Below, piece by piece: positions 20,729 to 32,141 of a stretch of DNA of 64,000 nucleotides; position 1 is the first letter of the stretch; every line of letters begins with the position of its first letter. Both the position numbers and the translations under genes were made by a program. The stretch spans positions 2,604,001-2,668,000 of the forward strand of contig CANTUQ010000051.1 of the NCBI GenBank assembly GCA_947683425.1. Reading direction: 5' to 3'. The notes under the pieces are model-generated. The model worked only from the letters and a program-made list of their open reading frames with translations, made no database searches and was not told the origin of the DNA. Source of the stretch: Excoecaria cochinchinensis (lineage: Eukaryota; Streptophyta; Magnoliopsida; Malpighiales; Euphorbiaceae).

Positions 20729-22556
20729 CTATTGTTTACTTAACTTATATACTTAATTACAGTCTAAATTCAGACTCTCTATTGTTTACTGAATCACTTA
20801 TTAAAATAATCATTATTTTTTGATATTAGCGACACTGATTTAATATTATTACTTTCTTTATGCCGTTAGCACTTCCTTTATTCTTCTTGTAGTACACTAA
20901 CTGTTTTGCATTTTATATTTGCATTAATATTTTTCACTTTTTCAAATCTTACACTGGGTTACTTAAGTTTAACCAATTGCAAGTCATAATATACCCTTAA
21001 ATGGTTAACACTATAATTCAATCAATAGCTTATTTGGAATACTTATTATTCTATCATTATTCTTTATTTCTTAATCAATGCTATTTCTATTATAACTAAC
21101 ACTATTATCAATCTTCTACACTTTGCTCTAGTAATCTAATACTCATAAACAATAATATAAATTTTACATTAATCTTATCAATTACCTTAATCCACATTTT
21201 TCATTATTGTTATTCTTATAGTTCATTATTAATACGTAAATTCCCTCTCAATTCCATTCACTTATATAATTAACATTATAATGTGTCCATTAATTTCTTT
21301 TATATTAGCACTAACCTATTAGTCATATTACAATCTATTGCTATTACCATTAGCAAATGGGTGGGTTGGGCAGGTTTGGGTTGGGTCATAAATGGGTGGG
21401 TCATAAATGGGTCAATACCCAAATGTGTTGGGTGGGTTTGGGTCGACCCATTTGATATTTTTTTAATGAAAAATTATTATCGATATAATAACGGGATACT
21501 AAAAAAATTATTATAAAAATATTGGTTCAAATGGGTCGATGGAGATCCAAACGGATCGGGATATCGGTTGACTTATAACTGTCCAATTTACTATTCATTT
21601 GGTAAAAATGTTGCCAGTATAACGGTTATATATATAACATACCCTTCCTGCAATTCAAACAATCCACAGTCACACACAGGAGCACAACAACACAATAATT
21701 CATAAACCAAGTGGCCCTTTTTCCATTTTTAAGCCAATTATATAATCCTAAATTATTTCACTCACTTTCTGAACTAAATTTCTCCCAAAATTAATTTTAT
21801 AATTCTTAAAATATATAAATTAGTCTCTCTGCAAAATTTCAGCTCAAACAGAGTCCGTTTCTCGATCTAGTATATTTAAATCAGTCCGTTTCGACAATTT
21901 TCAGTGTTACCAAAAAATTAATTTTTCGCTATAAAAAATTTCTAAATATTAATCTAAATCTATATATACTATTAAAATAATTTTTAGAGGTCATTTGCTA
22001 TTTTTAGAGTTCTAGTCAAATCTTGGTCAAACCGGGTAACCTTTAAAACGAGCCGGACTTTTTTTTTATTTTTGACTTTTAGAGATCTATTTGAGCTCAT
22101 TTTTTCTCCAAATTTTACCCTCGGACTCCTTATGACTAGTATTTTCCGATTGTCAAATAAAATATTTTTTACCTTCGGGTGTAATTTTTGTCCCCAGTGC
22201 ACTACTTACCGTCGAAAAATACTATTCACGACCAACTCGATAATTCAGCCATTATAAATCTAACTAACAAAATACGCATATACATTACACAATAATAATA
22301 CAGCGGGACAGTCTAACCAAAAGATCTTGTGAATTAAGGCAAAAGTTTTTAATATTCAAGAAATAATGAAAAAAAAAAAGAAGAAAGGAACAAACACCCA
22401 TTGGGTCTAGGAAGAATGACCCAAATGGGTTGTATTTTATGTGGGTAAATTTTGGATGGGTTTAAATGGGTCAATTTTTTAATTGGGTTGGGTTTGGGTC
22501 AATTTTTCTTGGGTGGGTTTGGGTGAATTGTTGGGTTTGAGTTAATTTTGACACCT
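20729..22556. mobile_element. Unclassified 1.8-kb insert in the Tat-4 5' LTR
   Basis: The segment is absent from the other Tat-4 LTR and from Solo-1. It is AT-rich, with two G-rich tracts in the same orientation near its right two-thirds: 21357-21440 (gggtgggttgggcaggtttg.. repeated gggt) and 22395-22545 (ggttgggtttgggtc..). It ends gttaattttgacacctttag, recalling the tgtcaaaa ends with gggtcgggt-rich flanks seen in some plant DNA transposons. I see no clear terminal inverted repeat, target duplication or coding region, so the class is open. Confidence 0.4.
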
Positions 22557-22689
22557 TTAGAAAAAATTAAAACAATTTAATTCCCATTAACACAAAAAAA
22601 TGAATAATTTGAAAGGTTAGAAGATAAAAGGGTTTAAAAATTAAATTCTACAAAAAAAAATTAAGAAAAACACTCAAAAAAGGCCAAAA

Positions 22690-22925
22690 AATGCCCAAAG
22701 GGCTGCTGGAAGAGCGACAGGCGCGCGGCAAGGGCGACCAATGCCCGTCGGCCCACCCGATGAACGTCGCCGCGCACAGCAGCGCGCTAGGAGCATGCGG
22801 GCGACATCCCGCGTGCGCTGCGAGCGTCGCCCAACGCGCGTCCCGCTCTGCGGGAGGCGCACCGCACACATGCGAGGGACGGCCCCGTGCGCACCCACCG
22901 CGCTGCCGCAGGCCGACACTCGCGA
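22690..22925 (-). promoter_or_regulatory. GC-rich block in U3 of the Tat-4 5' LTR
   Basis: Counterpart of 13612-13795: CpG-rich, with gcgacaggcgcgcggcaagg, gcccgtcgg and gcgcgctagg words. It differs from the other copy more than the flanking AT-rich LTR does. Four overlapping ORFs here are composition artefacts. Confidence 0.5.
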
Positions 22926-24834
22926 AATTTTTTTTTTTTATTTTTGCTAAAACACTATAATTTCAAAACTCACTTTTTTTCTAAAAATAATTTTTTTAAA
23001 ATATTTTTTTTAAAATCCATTTTTATTTATTTTTAATAAATCAATTTGACAAGGAAATTATCACTTCCAACTTGTATTTTTCGCCTATAAACATGCACAC
23101 TTAATTTTATCATTGGGTAATCCTGATCTAGGCTGCCTCGGGTCCCAGTGCCTACAGTGTCTATTCTGGCCAACAAGGAGGTGTTTTGGAGTCGCCACCC
23201 AATAAAACATTAGGAAAGGTCTTCTAGCCTCACTGAGCCTAAGACAATGCATATGTGTCTATTTTGGGCAATCAGAGATATTTTGGACACCTCCTTCCAA
23301 TAGAACATTGGGAGGATCGTCTAATCTCGTGAATCCTAAGATGATGCATACACGTCTATTTTGGGCAAGCTAGAGATATTTTGGACACCTCTTTCCAATA
23401 AAATACTGGAAAGATCATCTAATCTCGTGGAGCCTAAGATAATGAAAATTGGGTCTATTTTGGGCAATAAGAGATATTTTGGACACCCCACCCCAATATA
23501 ACAATGAGATGGTCCTCTAACCTCATTGAGCCTAAGACCAAAGATGGTTCGGGACTTTCTATTTATTCATACCTTGATTAAATTATAATTGAGTTTTGAA
23601 TTTAAGATTTCATTCCTTTTCTCATACAATTTAATGCATTAATTAGAACGCAGATCATTCACGCAATAAAAGCGATGAACGAAAGCAGTAAAGAAGCAAG
23701 ATTAAAATAGAATAAATGAAAATCAAACAAATTACAACAAAACTAAGGGCGAAATACAACCCCCATTGTAAATGACATATAATCATACAGAAAATGAGGA
23801 CATTGGTCCTCGCATGCATATTCACAAAAATAATTTTAAAGTGACAATTTTATTTCGATAAAAATTAGGACATTGGTCCCATTTTATTAGAAAAGCCCCA
23901 ACTTAATTAATATAGATATTTAGCCACTTTTCATGTTAACGGAGTAAAATAATATTTACAATAAATGGTACATGAAAATTAAAATAAGAGGAAATAGGAT
24001 AGAGAAATAAACTTGATTAATGTCCTCAGATCATCGCAGAGTCCTCCATTTTTAATACCCTAAATCCCATAAAAAGGCAATAAAACTCACAAAGCAAAAA
24101 TCATGTTAGTGCAACAATTAAAATAAAAAAAAACATGAAAAATAAAATAAGAAAAAGAATCTATGAAAAATTATCATAAAAATAAAGAAAAGAAAAAAAT
24201 AATAAGTGACAAAAGAAAAAAGATGAAGAAAATGGAGGAGGATGGCCCATGTCGCACGAGCAACGAGTGTTCTTGGGCCGACCAATGGGTGGAGGCAAAA
24301 ACCCTCAACGGCTTGTCATTTGACTGAGAGACGACCGTCGGTGGAGCCTTTGCTCATCGGTCATCCCAGACCCGGAAAAATAAAGAAAATTAACTGGAAA
24401 ACTATTTTATTTTGAATAAAATGGAATTTTATGCGTGAAATCAGTATGAAAGGATAAAATGCAGAACAGGATGATCCAGAATGTTTACCCTTGGAATATT
24501 ACTTTCGAAGGTGAATGTCGCGTGATTTCTGTCCCTTGAATTATACAAAAATTGATCCGTAATGTGCAATTTCAAGAGATTTTTGACTGCAAAATCGTAC
24601 TTTTTGAAAATAGATCAAGAGAAGAAAATTATATTTTTCCTTCTTGATGTTTTGGTAGCAATTATGAATACTAAAAATGGCTGGATACAAACGAATTAAT
24701 CTCGTTCCCTCGGATTCGCCTTGATTTGAAGAATATTTGATGAAATATTTGATGAAAATAAAAGCAAGAACTTTTTGTGAGAAAGCTCTCTATTTCCTAA
24801 AACTTGCTCCCCCCGAATAATGAGCCTCAATCCC

Positions 24835-24844
24835 CTATTTATAG
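24835..24844 (-). promoter_or_regulatory. Tat-3 3' LTR TATA box
   Basis: Plus ctatttatag reads CTATAAATAG, about 340 bp upstream, in element direction, of the donor-like GTAAAC. The 5' LTR copy at 54610-54619 is the same word. Confidence 0.6.
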
Positions 24845-25039
24845 TTTAAGGAAATTCATTCAAAAAAATTCAAATTTGGAACTTAAATTTGAAAAAGATC
24901 TCTGAAATCAGAATCAAATCCAAATGATTTGCAGAATATTCTCAAAATCAAATCCAAGAATTGAAAAGATTTGGAAAATCTTTGGAAATATATTTGAAAA
25001 GATATGAAAAGTATGAAAAATCCCGTCCAATATTGCAGT

Positions 25040-25440
25040 AGATTAACCACCGATGGGCATCTATGGATGACCAACGGGCATCGCTCACTGGGACACTCTC
25101 GGTCTTTTGAGTGGCGGACCACTCCATGAGAGGCGAGTACCGAGAGACAGCCGTCGATCGCGAGAGGCAGACATCTCTCGAACGAGCGACGATCGTCTCT
25201 CAATGCGAGAGACGGTCTCCTACACGCGAGCAATGGTTGGCGCTCGCCGCAAGAGACGGGCCTCTCACTCGAGCGATGAGCGTCCCTCCCGCGAGATACG
25301 AGCCCCTAACCCGAGCGATGGGCGTCGCCCCCATGAGAGATGAGGCCGTCCAGTGCGAGCGATAGGTGCTGCTCATGCGAGGTAGGTCATCCTTCAAAAC
25401 GAATGATGAGCGTCCCTCCCGACAGACGAGCACCCCGTTG
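25040..25440 (-). promoter_or_regulatory. Iterated GC-rich block in U3 of Tat-3
   Basis: About 400 bp of repeated words such as cgagcgatgggcgtc, gcgagagacg and gagcgtccctcccg, close enough to inverted repeats to allow many hairpins. The counterpart is 54845-55130 in the other LTR. Overlapping Arg/Ser-rich ORFs on both strands come from these words and are not genes. Confidence 0.5.
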
Positions 25441-25635
25441 GTGGTGCAAAGAAAAGATTATCTAAAGACAAACTTCTCCTGACGCCTGGAAATCTCCTGT
25501 CATCATGAAAAATCCTCAATCCTTGTAAATCCGAAGAGTGAAAACTCACAACTTTCATCCATTTGCCCGAAAATAGGCATTGATATCTTCATCAGGTAAC
25601 TCTGTTCTGGACTGTTTCAGGACTTGGTGTCTACA

Positions 25636-25653
25636 GCTGCCCCCAATTTTGGG
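25636..25653 (-). other. Tat-3 polypurine tract
   Basis: Plus gctgcccccaattttggg abuts the LTR end. Same word and same inverted repeat as in Tat-4 and Tat-5. Confidence 0.6.
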
Positions 25654-25828
25654 GAAACTAGTACACTAGTGTCTAGATGAGCCAAAATTCAAAGAAGAAG
25701 GAAAGAGATGCATACCAGAGGCAGTCCCTTACCTTCCGACGTGTCTTTAAGCTGGTGACCCTTCGTTGTCGAGCTATAGTTTATTTTACCGTAACCCTCT
25801 GACAATTCATTTTGCCACCTTCATTTTA

Positions 25829-26150
25829 CTGGCCTCCTCTCGGACTGCATGATATCTGACTGTTATGGGATGTAGTGTTATGTAACTGCAACCCAATTGC
25901 AATATGTTCTATCGCATGTGCCCCACTGGCCTCGTCTCGGCTTGCACGGTATCTGATTATTGTGAGAGGTAGTGTTATCTAACTACAACTCAGTTGTGAT
26001 TTGTTCTATCGCATGTGTCCCCCTGGCCTCGTCTCGGCTTGCACGGTGTCTGAATGTCGTGAGAAGTAGTGTTCTCTAACTATAACCCAATTGCGATTTG
26101 TCCTATCGCATGTGTTCCGTTGGCCTTATCTCGGCTTACACGGTGTCTGA
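25829..26150. repeat. 97-bp tandem array, Tat-3 3' untranslated region
   Basis: The marker tcgg(a/c)(c)t recurs at 25840, 25937, 26034 and 26131, exactly 97 bp apart, giving about 3.3 units (ctggcctcgtctcggcttgc...atctgattattgtgag...). Confidence 0.85.
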
Positions 26151-26551
26151 ATGTCATCATCTTTATCGGTGCTTATCCTGAACCACTTTCCCTACAAAAA
26201 GGGGCAAAACAAATGTGCAAGGTATATAAAAGAGATGCATACCTATAGCAGTACATACCTATTGGGGTCGATGTCAGACGGGTGCCCACTAAAGGACAGT
26301 TGGTTATTACCTGGAGAAGGATTTGTGGAATATGAACATCTTCCCCTTTATTGCATCGAGTTATTTTTCAGGCTTCCAAAGTGCAGATATCATCTTCTTG
26401 CAAAGTTCAGATATCATCCTCTTAGAGATCCCTTATCGACTGTGATATACTAGATACCGATCCTTCTATCATCTCCAACTAGAGCCTCCTTGTTGAAAAG
26501 ACCTATGTGCCTCTTAAGAGGACTTTGTGCTCACAGGGAGACTTTGAAAAT

Positions 26552-26655
26552 ATGTGCTCACTGAGAGGCTTAGATGCTCACTGAGAGGCTTAGATGCTCA
26601 CTGAGAGGCTTTGATGCTCACTGAGAGACTTTGATGCTCACTGAGAGACTTTAAT
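26552..26655. repeat. 20-bp tandem array
   Basis: gatgctcactgagaggctta and close variants occur five times in a row. Confidence 0.9.
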
Positions 26656-28095
26656 TTCGAGCCTCTAGAGAGGAAAATAGATTTGATACTCCTCAAAGGA
26701 AAATTATATTTGAGCCTCCAGAGAGGAAATTGGATTTGAGCCTCCTCAGAGGGAACTAGATTCGATCCTTATCAGAGGAAAATTAGATTGGAGGTTTTGT
26801 TACTTGCCTACAGGAGGATAGGTTTCAAGTTTTTTGGCGTCTCTTAAAATGATTTTTTTTTGTAAATTTTTGGGATTTTCACATTTTGGATGTATTTGAA
26901 TTTTTACAGTATGTTGGATTTTCAAGGCCTTGAAAATATCTTTTTTTTTTCTCTTTTCGTTTTGTCATTTTTGTTTATTTTTGTTGTTTTTGTTTGAGAA
27001 TTTGCATTCTTTGTACATTTAAATTTGGATTTTTGTACACTTATTGTGTGGTGTGTGTAAGTATACATCTTATGATAGAGAAACTTACCTGATTGCCCAC
27101 AGCATGATATGCATGAATAGGATTATTCTTCTGGGTGTTCCCCCTCTATACAGACACACCTGATTTTATGCCGAATATAGTGTCCGACAATGTTGAGCTG
27201 AACCCATCTCTTGGATCATCTTTGCACATGAGGTCTATTCGGACCTTTCTCGCTGAGTCACATACACAGCAACATATATAAAACATTGTGTGTGCGTATG
27301 GAATCATGTGTGTGAACTATACATACAAAACTATATAAGGAAACACATGCAAAGGATTAATGTACAAAAATTATGTATACGCAACTATACATGTAAAGGA
27401 TGCTTATGATATGCATGCTAAACATGTGCAAAGAATTATGCATTACATGTACGCAAAAATTATATACACAGAATGTGCGTGAAGAATTGCATATGCAAAA
27501 TATATAAAAAGTTCAAGCATGTGTGAATGCATGTTGGGCATCATGAAAGGCTATGTATGTGTAAAGTTATGCAGGGAGATATGCAAAAGATTATAAATGT
27601 GTGTGACACGTGCCGAACCAGCAAGGCCCTCATTGAGCCCGCCTTTTGTGGCTCGAGGGATCGGTTCGCGTCTTTATGATCTTGGGTATCATGAGTCATT
27701 TTTGGATGCTTCCTTTCTAATAGGACATTAGAAAGGATCATCTAGACCCACAACGCCTTTAGGCACTTTTTGAGGTATTTTGGAGTCGCCACCCAATTTG
27801 CAAGTAATTGGGAAAGATCTCTAACCTCTATTGGTCTAAACTAGAGAAGGTGTTCGGAACTTCACTCTTATTAATAACTTAAGTCTATAAATAAGTTTTT
27901 AAGAAATCTAAATTACATCTCTCATCTCACGCATTAATGCAATAAATTAAAGCGCATTCATTCACATTAAAAAGCGATAAATAAAGCAGTAAATAAATAA
28001 ATAGCTTACAAAATAGAAAATGGGACAGAACAATCCCCCAATAAATAAATAATAATAAAATGGGACAGAACAATCCCTCCAATAAATAAACAAAG

Positions 28096-28126
<31 letters not shown>

Positions 28127-28840
28127 ACACATAAAAAGGGTTAAAATACAACATACATAAATCGGGTTATGACTTTTAGGAACATTGGTTCCTTTTTATT
28201 TATTAGAAAATTGGAGATTTATTTTTTAGGGCATTGATTGGAAAAAAACTGGGATGAGTGATTCCATTTTATGAAAACTAATTCTCCATTTTGATGGTAA
28301 GGTTTTATTGGTTAAAATAGGACATTGGTTCAATTTATTAAGAAAAATTCACAAATTATTAATTATTAAAAAAAACATGATTTTCTATGATACGGGCAAT
28401 TAATAAAACATATTTTACATGCAACACATAAAAATAATAAATAATAAGTACCAAATTTAAAATGCAAACCCTAAATTGGATGGCCTCTAATCTCCCGAAC
28501 CTCCAACCCAAGCTCAAATGTAACTCACGCAAATAGGTCAATTTTATGGCGACCAAACAAACACAAACAAAATAAAATGTTAGTAAAATAAATTAAATGA
28601 TTAACATAATATGAACAAATAAATTAATTAACTAAAATTAATTAAATAAAATAAATTATTAAAAACAAATAATGAGTCAATTAAATAATAATTAAATAAA
28701 CCAATTAAATATGGACAATTAATTTAATGGAATGAATTGACTATAAAATGGATGCATTAATTAAAGGAAGAAAATAAATGGAATAAATATAATATATATA
28801 GAAATAAGAGAAAAAGAAATAAAAAAGGGAGAAGGGAAGA

Positions 28841-29117
28841 AAACACAGCTGTGTTTTCATAAAAAACACAGTTATGTTTTCATAACAGGGCAACGAGCAG
28901 TGTAAAAACGAAAGAAAAGAAAAGCGAGAAAAAGAGAAAGCACAGTTGTGCTTTCTCATGAAACACAGCTGTGCTTTTACAACACAAAGACGAGCATCAC
29001 CGAAAACGTAGGAACGCGCAGGAGCTAAGCTGCGCGAAAAGCACAACTGTGTTTTCGCAAAAGCACAGCTGTGCTTTTCAAATAGATTGCGCGCTGCAAA
29101 ATACAGCTGTGTTTTTG
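28841..29117. repeat. cacagctgtg palindrome cluster in the Tat-5 3' LTR
   Basis: The 10-bp palindrome cacagctgtg, or a one-base variant, occurs about eight times, flanked by aaa/ttt so that each forms a longer inverted repeat such as aaaacacagctgtgtttt. They come in pairs: 28843/28867, 28940/28965, 29040/29063, then 29100. The 5' LTR has the same cluster (40623-40893) with one unit lost. Confidence 0.85.
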
Positions 29118-29606
29118 CTCTGATATGCAAACCAGCTCTGTTCCAACTCAAAAACACTGATTTTGAGTTTTTAAAAGCCACAGCAACAGAATCCAAGCAT
29201 CAACCAACATATATATGAAAGAGACAACATGCAACAAAGGCATTAAGAGCTGAAATAGAATTTTAAAACATGCAAATAATGAGAAACAGTAAAAGGCGAA
29301 AGATTTGCTTTTGGAGGAAAGAAAAACAGAGGCAAACAGAGGGTGAGAAAATAGATAAAGAAAATAATCAAATAATCAAAACATACAAAAAAAAAACAAC
29401 CAGAAAATGTATTGACATGCACATGGTAATCATAAACACACGATCACCAATTTAATAGAGTCAACAAAACAACATATACAATACATAAAATATATGCAGA
29501 ATGTAAAAAAACGTACTAGTTCAGTAAATAAAGAAAGAAATAAAGAGAAAGAAAGCGAAAGAGAAAGAGAAAGGAAGAAAGAGAAGAAAAAAGGAATGGT
29601 TGTTCT

Positions 29607-29620
29607 ATACTTACCCTCAG
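29607..29620 (-). promoter_or_regulatory. Splice-donor-like motif in the Tat-5 3' LTR
   Basis: The coding strand reads CTGAGG|GTAAGTATAG, matching the U1 snRNA-pairing consensus. It corresponds to GAGGGTAAAC in Tat-1, Tat-2, Tat-3 and Solo-1. The 5' LTR of Tat-5 has lost it through a 42-bp deletion at about 41370. Use as a donor is inference. Confidence 0.45.
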
Positions 29621-30462
29621 ATTTTGATTCTTGATTCTGCAAATGAAGAAGTTTTGTTTTCCTTGCTGCTTTTTTCTTGATAATGAAGTTACAAACCGAT
29701 ACTTGAGAACTCCAGTTGAAAATATGTTTTAGAAAAAAACCATCACCAAAATGATAAATTTTCCCACGTTAAAAACTCATTTCCTCTGCTCTCAAAATAA
29801 TCTCATAATCTTTTTCCCAGCTCTCCTTTCTTTTTCTCTAAGTTCTCCTCTTTTCTCTGTATTTTCTTTTGTTTTTCTTTTTTTTTTTTTGCTCTCCAAT
29901 AATACTCTCCCTTTTCCTCCTGTTTTTCAACTCTTTTAAATGCAATTTGACATGATTAGATCATTTCTTACCAAATCCATCCTAAATCCTGGTTTTTCAA
30001 ACCAAATCCTGAAAACCAGGAAGAGAGAGGTGCTGGAGGGGAGAGGCACACGTGAGGCCACTCTCACCAAAAGAAGTGGGCCTTAGGCAGCAAGGCTGCC
30101 TCTCACTCATGTGAGATAAACGTGAGGCCCCACAAACGTGAGGCCCCATCTTACAAGAGTGAGATGGGCTTTGATGCATTAGGGCCCCAAAACTCCAAAA
30201 CACACAAAAATAATTTTTTATCCTTTTTTATTAATTATTTATTTTTTAAGAACAAAGAAAGTAATATTTATTTTTTATTTTTAAATAAAAATATTTTTAA
30301 ATAAAAAAAATGAAAAAAAATACTTTATTAGTATTACATACTATATATTATATTTTTTTCCGAGGAAACTGCTACTTCTATTTGCCTATTCGCCCGTAAA
30401 CAGGCACCATTTTCATCATTGGGTAACTTTGGTCTAAACTGCCTCAGGACCCGGTGTCTACA

Positions 30463-30480
30463 GTTGCCCCCAGTTTTGGG
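30463..30480 (-). other. Tat-5 polypurine tract
   Basis: Plus gttgcccccagttttggg abuts the 3' LTR; see the matching sites in Tat-3 and Tat-4. Confidence 0.6.
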
Positions 30481-30585
30481 TAACTTAGCGCCTGGGTGCC
30501 TAAGTGAGCCAAAACTCAAAGAAAAAAAGGAAAAGACACATACCTGAGACAGCTGTCCTTCTTGAATCGGGTGATGCGCTGAGTC

Positions 30586-31112
30586 TGTTACAGACTTATA
30601 AAACGCGAGGTTGCTCTTCCGAGCGGAGTTGTCCTTCTAAACTGCTCTTCTGAGCGGAGGTTATTCTTCTAAACTGCACCGAGCTAAGGCTTACAAAGTG
30701 CGGGATGTCCTTTTGGACTGCTCTTCTGAGCAGTGGTTGTTCTTCTAAACTGCACCGAGCCGAGGCTTACAAAGTGCTAGATGTTCTTCCGAACTGCTCT
30801 TCTGAGCGGAGGTTGTTCTTCTGAACTGCACCGAGACGAGGCTTACAAAGTGCGATATATTCTTCCGAACTGCTCTTCTGAGCGGAGGTTGTTCTTTTGA
30901 ACTGCACCAAGCTGAGGCTTACAAAGTGCGAGCGAGCCCGTTCAAGGCTTACAAAGTGCGAGGTGTTCTTCCGAACAGCACCGAGCCCGTTCAAGGCTTA
31001 CAAAGTGCGAGGTGTTCTTCCGAACAGCACCGAGCCCGTTCAAGGCTTACGATGTGCGAGGTGTTCTTCCGAACAACACCGAGCCCGTTCAAGGCTTACA
31101 AAGTGCGAGATG
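30586..31112. repeat. Tandem array with two periods, Tat-5 3' untranslated region
   Basis: The marker ggctta(c) recurs at about 30688, 30763, 30840, 30916, 30946, 30995, 31044 and 31093. The spacings are 75, 77, 76, 30, 49, 49 and 49. A 76-bp unit thus changes to a 49-bp unit that shares the ggcttacaaagtgcgag..ttcttccgaac core. ORFs here are repeat artefacts. Confidence 0.85.
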
Positions 31113-32141
31113 CGGTCTTCTTGGATATTTCCTGCAAAGCTATGTGCATGGAAGTATATACAAGAAGTTGTATGCATGATATGAGATGTAGATGTTTGTA
31201 AAAAATGAATGGACTACATCCTAGATGGTCCAGGGTTCGTTAAGGATACAGCTTGGCTGCTCCACCATGCCCCCAAGGATCCACAAGAGTGTTATCTTGT
31301 CTTCAGGGATTCTGACCCAAAACATGTTCTGAAAGATTCATTATGCGTGCATCTTCCCTCCGTCGATGATCATATACCCGAGGTTCTGACTCACATCCCT
31401 ACCTCTGAAGTAATGCCGCCTTATCGCTCCGAGCGTCGAAAGTCATTATTTTAAAGGTAGTGCATCCCTTGTGGATTTTCACACTAGCTTTTCTTAGCAG
31501 GAAATGCATCCTTTCGGATTTTCACATAACCCTGTGCCTTATTTTTTGCCTGGAATGAACCCAGCCCAATCCAGCGGCTTTTATTTTATTTTATTTTATT
31601 TTATTTTATTTTATTTTATTTTATTTTATTTTTATAGGACAGACTGCCTATTCCCAGGTTTTCACCCTGTCCCTTGGCCTAACTTTTGCTTAGAGCGCCA
31701 ATTACGGTTTTCATCTCTAACGGCCTTTTCTTTTATTTTTTTTAAATAAAGATTCTCAAACAATAGTTATTAGATAGATCAATGATGTATTGCTTTGAAG
31801 ACAGAATTACAAGACTAATGAAAATGCAAACGGAACTCTTTTATTCATTGCAAAATTGTGTACAGTTCTATATGATTTCATCATACATGATCTTCTTTTG
31901 ACAAGAATTCAAAAGAACAAGACTACGCCTAATCTCGGAATAGATCTTGTAAGCATCAAACTCCTATTATCAATCGGCCCTCTCGGGTTTTCTCGATTGA
32001 ACATTTTCTCTTGGCCCTTAATTTTTGCCCAAGATGCCTTTTTTCGGTTTTCACCCTGACAGGGCGCCCAATTTTAGAAAGGCCGCCTTTTTTCGGTTTT
32101 CGACCCACGGGGCATTTATTCTCTTCTTATTATTTTAGCCT
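31113..32141 (-). other. Tat-5 3' untranslated region, rest
   Basis: About 1 kb without a supported gene. 31415-31735 is shared with Tat-3 and Tat-4. It holds a pentanucleotide (ttttа)n tract at about 31582-31632 (TTTTA repeated). 31850-32110 is shared with Tat-3 43325-43600 and Tat-4 15780-15968. Confidence 0.6.

Larger units (their letters stand above)
3324..23156 (-). mobile_element. Tat-4, Ty3/Gypsy Tat-lineage element, defective
   Basis: It is bounded by tgtgacgcacgcc at 3324 and gtgcctaca at 23156. The 5-bp target duplication is gcgtc (3319-3323) and gtgtc (23157-23161), one mismatch. It sits in the 3' LTR of Tat-3. Its 3' LTR (left) holds the Copia element Cop-1, and its 5' LTR (right) holds a 1.8-kb replacement. 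The internal part (14037-19455) has 3' tandem repeats, foreign DNA where RT to integrase should be, a short pro-RT linker remnant and a frameshifted gag. The protease region is also deleted. The solo LTR at 56596-59594 is a relative. Confidence 0.85.
19456..23156 (-). repeat. Tat-4 5' LTR
   Basis: 3701 bp against ~2768 bp for its partner. The extra length is due to 20729-22556, which replaces ~800 bp of normal LTR. The remaining parts align well, including U5, the AAT array (20590-20710) and the GC block (22690-22925). The donor-like motif and the sequence around it are within the replaced part, so this 5' LTR, the one that would drive transcription, is damaged. Confidence 0.85.
23157..25635 (-). 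repeat. Tat-3 3' LTR, main piece
   Basis: It continues the 97-bp piece at 3227-3323 after Tat-4 (the first five bases gtgtc are its target copy) and ends cttggtgtctaca. It aligns with the Tat-3 5' LTR (52822-55325). U5 holds four ~98-bp tandem units (23157-23540). Further on lie a GC block (24236-24365), the donor-like motif (plus gtttaccctt, 24483-24492), a TATA box (24835-24844) and a long iterated GC block (25040-25440). Confidence 0.85.
25654..27601 (-). other. Tat-3 3' untranslated region, left part
   Basis: No pol ORF. It contains a 97-bp tandem array (25829-26150), a 20-bp array (26552-26655), ~35-bp imperfect repeats (26655-26800, gagcctcc.gagaggaaa) and an AT-rich stretch full of atgca and tacatg words (27040-27590). 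It is interrupted at 27601 by Tat-5 and continues at 42190. Confidence 0.65.
27602..30462 (-). repeat. Tat-5 3' LTR
   Basis: Starts tgtgacacgtgcc, ends ccggtgtctaca. In element direction it has a region with repeated cgtgaggcc/ctcactcatgtgag words (30010-30155), a perfect U1-type donor CTGAGGGTAAGTATAG (29607-29620 region), a palindrome cluster (28841-29117), AAAT-rich sequence and U5. It differs from the 5' LTR by several percent and by a 42-bp deletion in the latter. Confidence 0.92.

Noticed and set aside
22480..22545. Telomere-like TTTGGGT repeats
   Set aside because: Plant telomere units are TTTAGGG. These are irregular gggt tracts with other loops.
22648..22960. Four overlapping Ala/Arg/Pro-rich ORFs
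   Set aside because: Composition effect of a GC-rich U3 block; no codon signal and the other LTR does not keep the frames.
24883..25433. ORFs over the Tat-3 GC block, with equivalents at 54658-55248
   Set aside because: Inside LTR, frames differ between the two copies, and the words repeat.
26151..26453. 100-aa plus-strand ORF
   Set aside because: Starts in the tail of the 97-bp array and contains no feature; opposite to element direction.
29430..29642. Hydrophobic Ser/Leu/Phe ORF, possible membrane peptide, and similar ones at 28741-29196 and 40524-40851
   Set aside because: AG-rich LTR DNA read on the opposite strand. The frames are not kept between the two LTR copies.
30586..31112. CRISPR-like repeat-spacer look of the array
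   Set aside because: Units abut and vary throughout, there are no unique spacers, the context is a plant retrotransposon, and there are no cas genes.
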